Source: Aquitalea sp. (lineage in GTDB: Bacteria > Pseudomonadota > Gammaproteobacteria > Burkholderiales > Chromobacteriaceae). Taken from it: a DNA stretch of 7,097 nucleotides. Positions 5,031-7,097 of this stretch are shown piece after piece; position 1 is the stretch's first letter, and every line of letters begins with the position of its first letter. The stretch spans positions 1-7,097 of the forward strand of contig JAFANL010000197.1 of NCBI GenBank assembly GCA_019232735.1, in the 5' to 3' direction. The position numbers and the translations under genes are program-made. The notes beneath the pieces were generated by a model. That model made no database searches, was not told the DNA's origin, and saw only the letters and a program-made list of their open reading frames with translations.

Positions 5031-6591
5031 AGATTTCCGACAGGGCTGGCGGCTGCCACTCCTGCCGCTCCAGGAAATGCTCCAGCGGCATGGGCCGGGC
5101 GTAGCGGTAGCCCTGCAACAGATGCACATCATGTTGCTGCAGGTATTCCTGCTGCAATTGTGAGTCCACCCCTTCGGCCACCACGGCCAGCCCCAGCTTG
5201 GCCGCCAGTTGCAGAATGCTGTCGAGGATATCAGCGGACAGGCTGTGGCTGCCAATCCCCGCCACGAAACTTTTGTCGATTTTCAATTCATCCACATCCA
5301 GTTTTTGCAGGTAGGACAAGCTGGAATGGCCGGTGCCAAAATCGTCGATGGCAATGCGCACCCCCAGATTGTGCAAGCGCTCGAACAAGGCATCGGTCAC
5401 CGGACCGGTGGCAATCAGCTCGCGCTCGGTCAGTTCCAGCGTCAACAGGATGCTGTTGGCGGGAAACGCCGCCAGGAAGGTGGCACAGTCCTGCGGCAGC
5501 GAGCCATCCGCCACATGGGCGGCACTGACATTGAAACTGATCTGGAAGCCCTCCGGCAGACCAACGCCTCCCAGCCTGGCTGCCACCTGCTGCATCAGCA
5601 GACGGGTCATCGGGATGATCTGACCGGTGGATTCGGCAAAGGGAATGAACAGATCCGGCAGAACCAGGCCTTCCTGTGGATGCTGCCAGCGAATCAACAC
5701 CTCCACGCCATGCCAGGCCAGATCCTTGGCGCGCACCAAGGGCTGCAGGTAGGGGATGAACTCCTGCTGGCGCACGGCGCGTTGCAGTTCCCGGCGCGGC
5801 CCGCCACTACGCAGCATGGCACGGTGGCACAGCCAGCTGAACAGCAGGCTCAGGATGAACAGCAACAGCAGCAGGTCAAGCTGTCCCAGCACCCGGCTCC
5901 ACAACATGGCCGTCATGGAGTAGGAAACATCCACCTGCATCGGATAATGGCGGGCTTTCAACGAGCTGAACTGCAGACTGTCACGCGCCGGCGACTCGGT
6001 GCTCAGTCGACCCTGATTATCCAGCCACTGTGTTCCTATCCGCAGATAGAAGGTGCTGTTTGCTTGCAGCGATGTCAGCCGGTCCCTGATATAGGTGCTA
6101 TCCACCGCCACCAGCACCCCTTTGCCAGCATCGTGGCGGGCATCCTGCCACAGGATCAGCAAGGGGTGATGAGGCGTCAGCTTGTTCCCGGACAGCAAAA
6201 CCAGCCGGCTTTGCTCCGGGTACTGTGCCGACAGGGAGGGAGGATGCCAGCCGACGACCGTATCACAATACACTCGACCGGCTTGGTCGAGCAGGCGCAG
6301 GGAGCGCACATAGGGCTCGGCGGTCACCAACCGGCGCATCTCGGGAAACACCGTCTCGCAGCGTAGGTCAGGCTGGGCTTGCAACTGCTGGCCGGCATGT
6401 TCGGCATGGATCAACATGCGTTCGATCTGCTCGTTCTTGAAGGCCAGCTGCGTCAGGATGGTGTTCTGGATGTCCGAGCGCAGCTGATAAAACATCAAGC
6501 CATAGCTGAGCAACAACAAGGCCAGTCCGGGCAGGATGATCAGCACCATGCGCTGCCCGGCCTTGAGCGGACGGAGTGAGGGGAACTGCAT
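5029..6591 (-). CDS. Membrane-bound c-di-GMP phosphodiesterase with CSS-type periplasmic sensor and EAL domain
   Basis: This 520-residue inner-membrane protein should hydrolyse cyclic-di-GMP to pGpG on the cytoplasmic side. Membrane segments lie at about 15-35 and 236-254 and flank a periplasmic domain of about 200 residues. That domain holds C78 and C109, with C109 in the sequence VYCDTVVG, which matches the place of the CSS motif in E. coli PdeC-type proteins. In those, two periplasmic cysteines form a disulfide set by DsbA/DsbB that holds the enzyme down. The EAL domain (about 270-510) keeps its metal and catalytic residues: E297 (EVL variant of EAL), N354 (FNVSA), E386/E389 (LELTE), D416-D417 (DDFGTG), K437 (LKIDKSFV), E473 (AEGV) and QGY at 493-495. 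No GGDEF domain is present. The Shine-Dalgarno GGAG (6600-6597) is 5 nt before the ATG. It is the first gene of a coupled pair with the racemase and follows the argH terminator closely. C-terminal truncation is unlikely. Confidence 0.93.
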   Translation of the reverse strand: MQFPSLRPLKAGQRMVLIILPGLALLLLSYGLMFYQLRSDIQNTILTQLAFKNEQIERMLIHAEHAGQQLQAQPDLRCETVFPEMRRLVTAEPYVRSLRLLDQAGRVYCDTVVGWHPPSLSAQYPEQSRLVLLSGNKLTPHHPLLILWQDARHDAGKGVLVAVDSTYIRDRLTSLQANSTFYLRIGTQWLDNQGRLSTESPARDSLQFSSLKARHYPMQVDVSYSMTAMLWSRVLGQLDLLLLLFILSLLFSWLCHRAMLRSGGPRRELQRAVRQQEFIPYLQPLVRAKDLAWHGVEVLIRWQHPQEGLVLPDLFIPFAESTGQIIPMTRLLMQQVAARLGGVGLPEGFQISFNVSAAHVADGSLPQDCATFLAAFPANSILLTLELTERELIATGPVTDALFERLHNLGVRIAIDDFGTGHSSLSYLQKLDVDELKIDKSFVAGIGSHSLSADILDSILQLAAKLGLAVVAEGVDSQLQQEYLQQHDVHLLQGYRYARPMPLEHFLERQEWQPPALSEI

Positions 6592-6636
6592 GCGGTCTCC
6601 AGCGGGAAGGCAATACAGGTCCCACTGTAGGCCAAT

Positions 6637-6661
6637 AAAAAACCGCCGAGAGCGGCGGTTT
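6637..6661 (-). terminator. Intrinsic terminator of argH
   Basis: Read on the minus strand, AAACCGCCG-CTCT-CGGCGGTTT forms a perfect 9-bp stem with a 4-nt loop. The T-rich end of the stem continues into TTTATT. It lies 22 bp after the argH stop codon at 6684 and 45 bp before the EAL gene start, so it separates the two. Confidence 0.88.
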
Positions 6662-6683
6662 GATTTGAAAGTGTCTTAACTGA

Positions 6684-7097
6684 TCAACTTGCCAGTCTTG
6701 CCTTGTGGCGGGCAATCTGGGCACGCACCTGGTTCGGCGCGGTGCCACCCACGTGGTCACGCTGGGCCAGACTGCCTTCCGGGGTCAGTACCTGATAGAT
6801 GTCCTGCTCGATCAGCTGGCTGAACTGCTGCAGCTCTTCCAGCGACAGATCGGCCAGATCCACGCCACGACCTTCGGCATAACGCACGCTCAGGGCCACC
6901 ACTTCGTGGCTGTCGCGGAAGGGCAGGCCCTTCTTCACCAGGTAGTCGGCCAGATCGGTAGCAGTGGCAAAGCCCTGCAGCACGGCAGCGCGCATGGCTT
7001 CCGGCTTGACGGTGACGCCACGCATCATGTCGGCGTAGATGCGCAGGGTGTCGATCAGGGTGTCCACGGTGTCGAACAGCGGTTCCTTGTCTTCCTG
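6684..7097 (-). CDS. argH: Argininosuccinate lyase, C-terminal 137 residues (5' part beyond window)
   Basis: The frame enters from the right edge without a start codon and ends at TGA (6686-6684). It begins QEDKEPLFDTVDT, which matches the conserved ArgH segment after the active-site loop. DLADYLVKKGLPFRDSHEVV, the LSLEELQQFS segment and a final GGTAPNQVRAQIARHKARL are all standard ArgH C-terminal features. The enzyme splits argininosuccinate into arginine and fumarate in the last step of arginine synthesis, as a cytoplasmic homotetramer. The signature SSxMPQKKNP loop would lie just outside the window. A GTG at 7067 could be mistaken for a start but is internal. The gene looks intact here and is followed by its own terminator, so the EAL gene is probably not a co-regulated partner. 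Confidence 0.95.
   Translation of the reverse strand, partial: QEDKEPLFDTVDTLIDTLRIYADMMRGVTVKPEAMRAAVLQGFATATDLADYLVKKGLPFRDSHEVVALSVRYAEGRGVDLADLSLEELQQFSQLIEQDIYQVLTPEGSLAQRDHVGGTAPNQVRAQIARHKARLAS

Noticed and set aside
5845..5885. CAG/CAGCAA-rich stretch resembling a simple repeat
   Set aside because: It encodes the Leu-rich second membrane segment of the EAL protein and is not a regular tandem repeat.
5209..6366. Plus-strand open frame of 385 codons
   Set aside because: It lies fully antisense to the EAL gene and is Gln/His-rich without a domain pattern.

Overview
This GC-rich window looks like ordinary chromosome from a betaproteobacterium, most likely of the Neisseriales/Chromobacteriaceae type. 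That placement is inferred from the style of the RNB-family ribonuclease and the GlpR and ArgH proteins; no 16S or other marker gene is present. I see no insertion sequence, tRNA, rRNA, CRISPR array or phage gene. Nearly every base belongs to six protein-coding genes, with short intergenic regions that carry recognisable control sites.

Layout from left to right. Positions 1-1574 (minus) hold most of an RNB-domain 3'-5' exoribonuclease whose C-terminus lies beyond the left edge. A 160-bp divergent intergenic region carries an extended -10 promoter for it. Positions 1735-3366 (plus) encode a cytoplasmic response regulator with a degenerate receiver, a canonical receiver and a GGDEF domain (a diguanylate cyclase), ending at a strong intrinsic terminator. 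Positions 3431-4201 (minus) encode a GlpR-type DeoR-family repressor, with two dyad-symmetric sites in its leader that resemble GlpR operators. Positions 4318-5019 (minus) encode an Asp/Glu racemase superfamily protein lacking the usual N-terminal catalytic cysteine. Positions 5029-6591 (minus) encode a membrane-anchored EAL phosphodiesterase with a CSS-type periplasmic sensor. Positions 6684-7097 (minus) hold the C-terminal 137 residues of argininosuccinate lyase (ArgH), which ends at its own terminator.

The theme is cyclic-di-GMP turnover: one gene makes it (1735-3366) and one degrades it (5029-6591). The phosphodiesterase and the racemase are tightly linked. They are 9 bp apart, and the racemase Shine-Dalgarno overlaps the phosphodiesterase stop codon, so the two are probably co-translated. 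GlpR lies downstream on the same strand but has its own leader and likely its own autoregulated promoter. No glp structural gene is in view. The most interesting lead is the pairing of a redox/periplasm-sensing phosphodiesterase with an unusual racemase homologue. Everything else is well-known families in a housekeeping-like setting, and I do not see a clearly new defence or mobile system.
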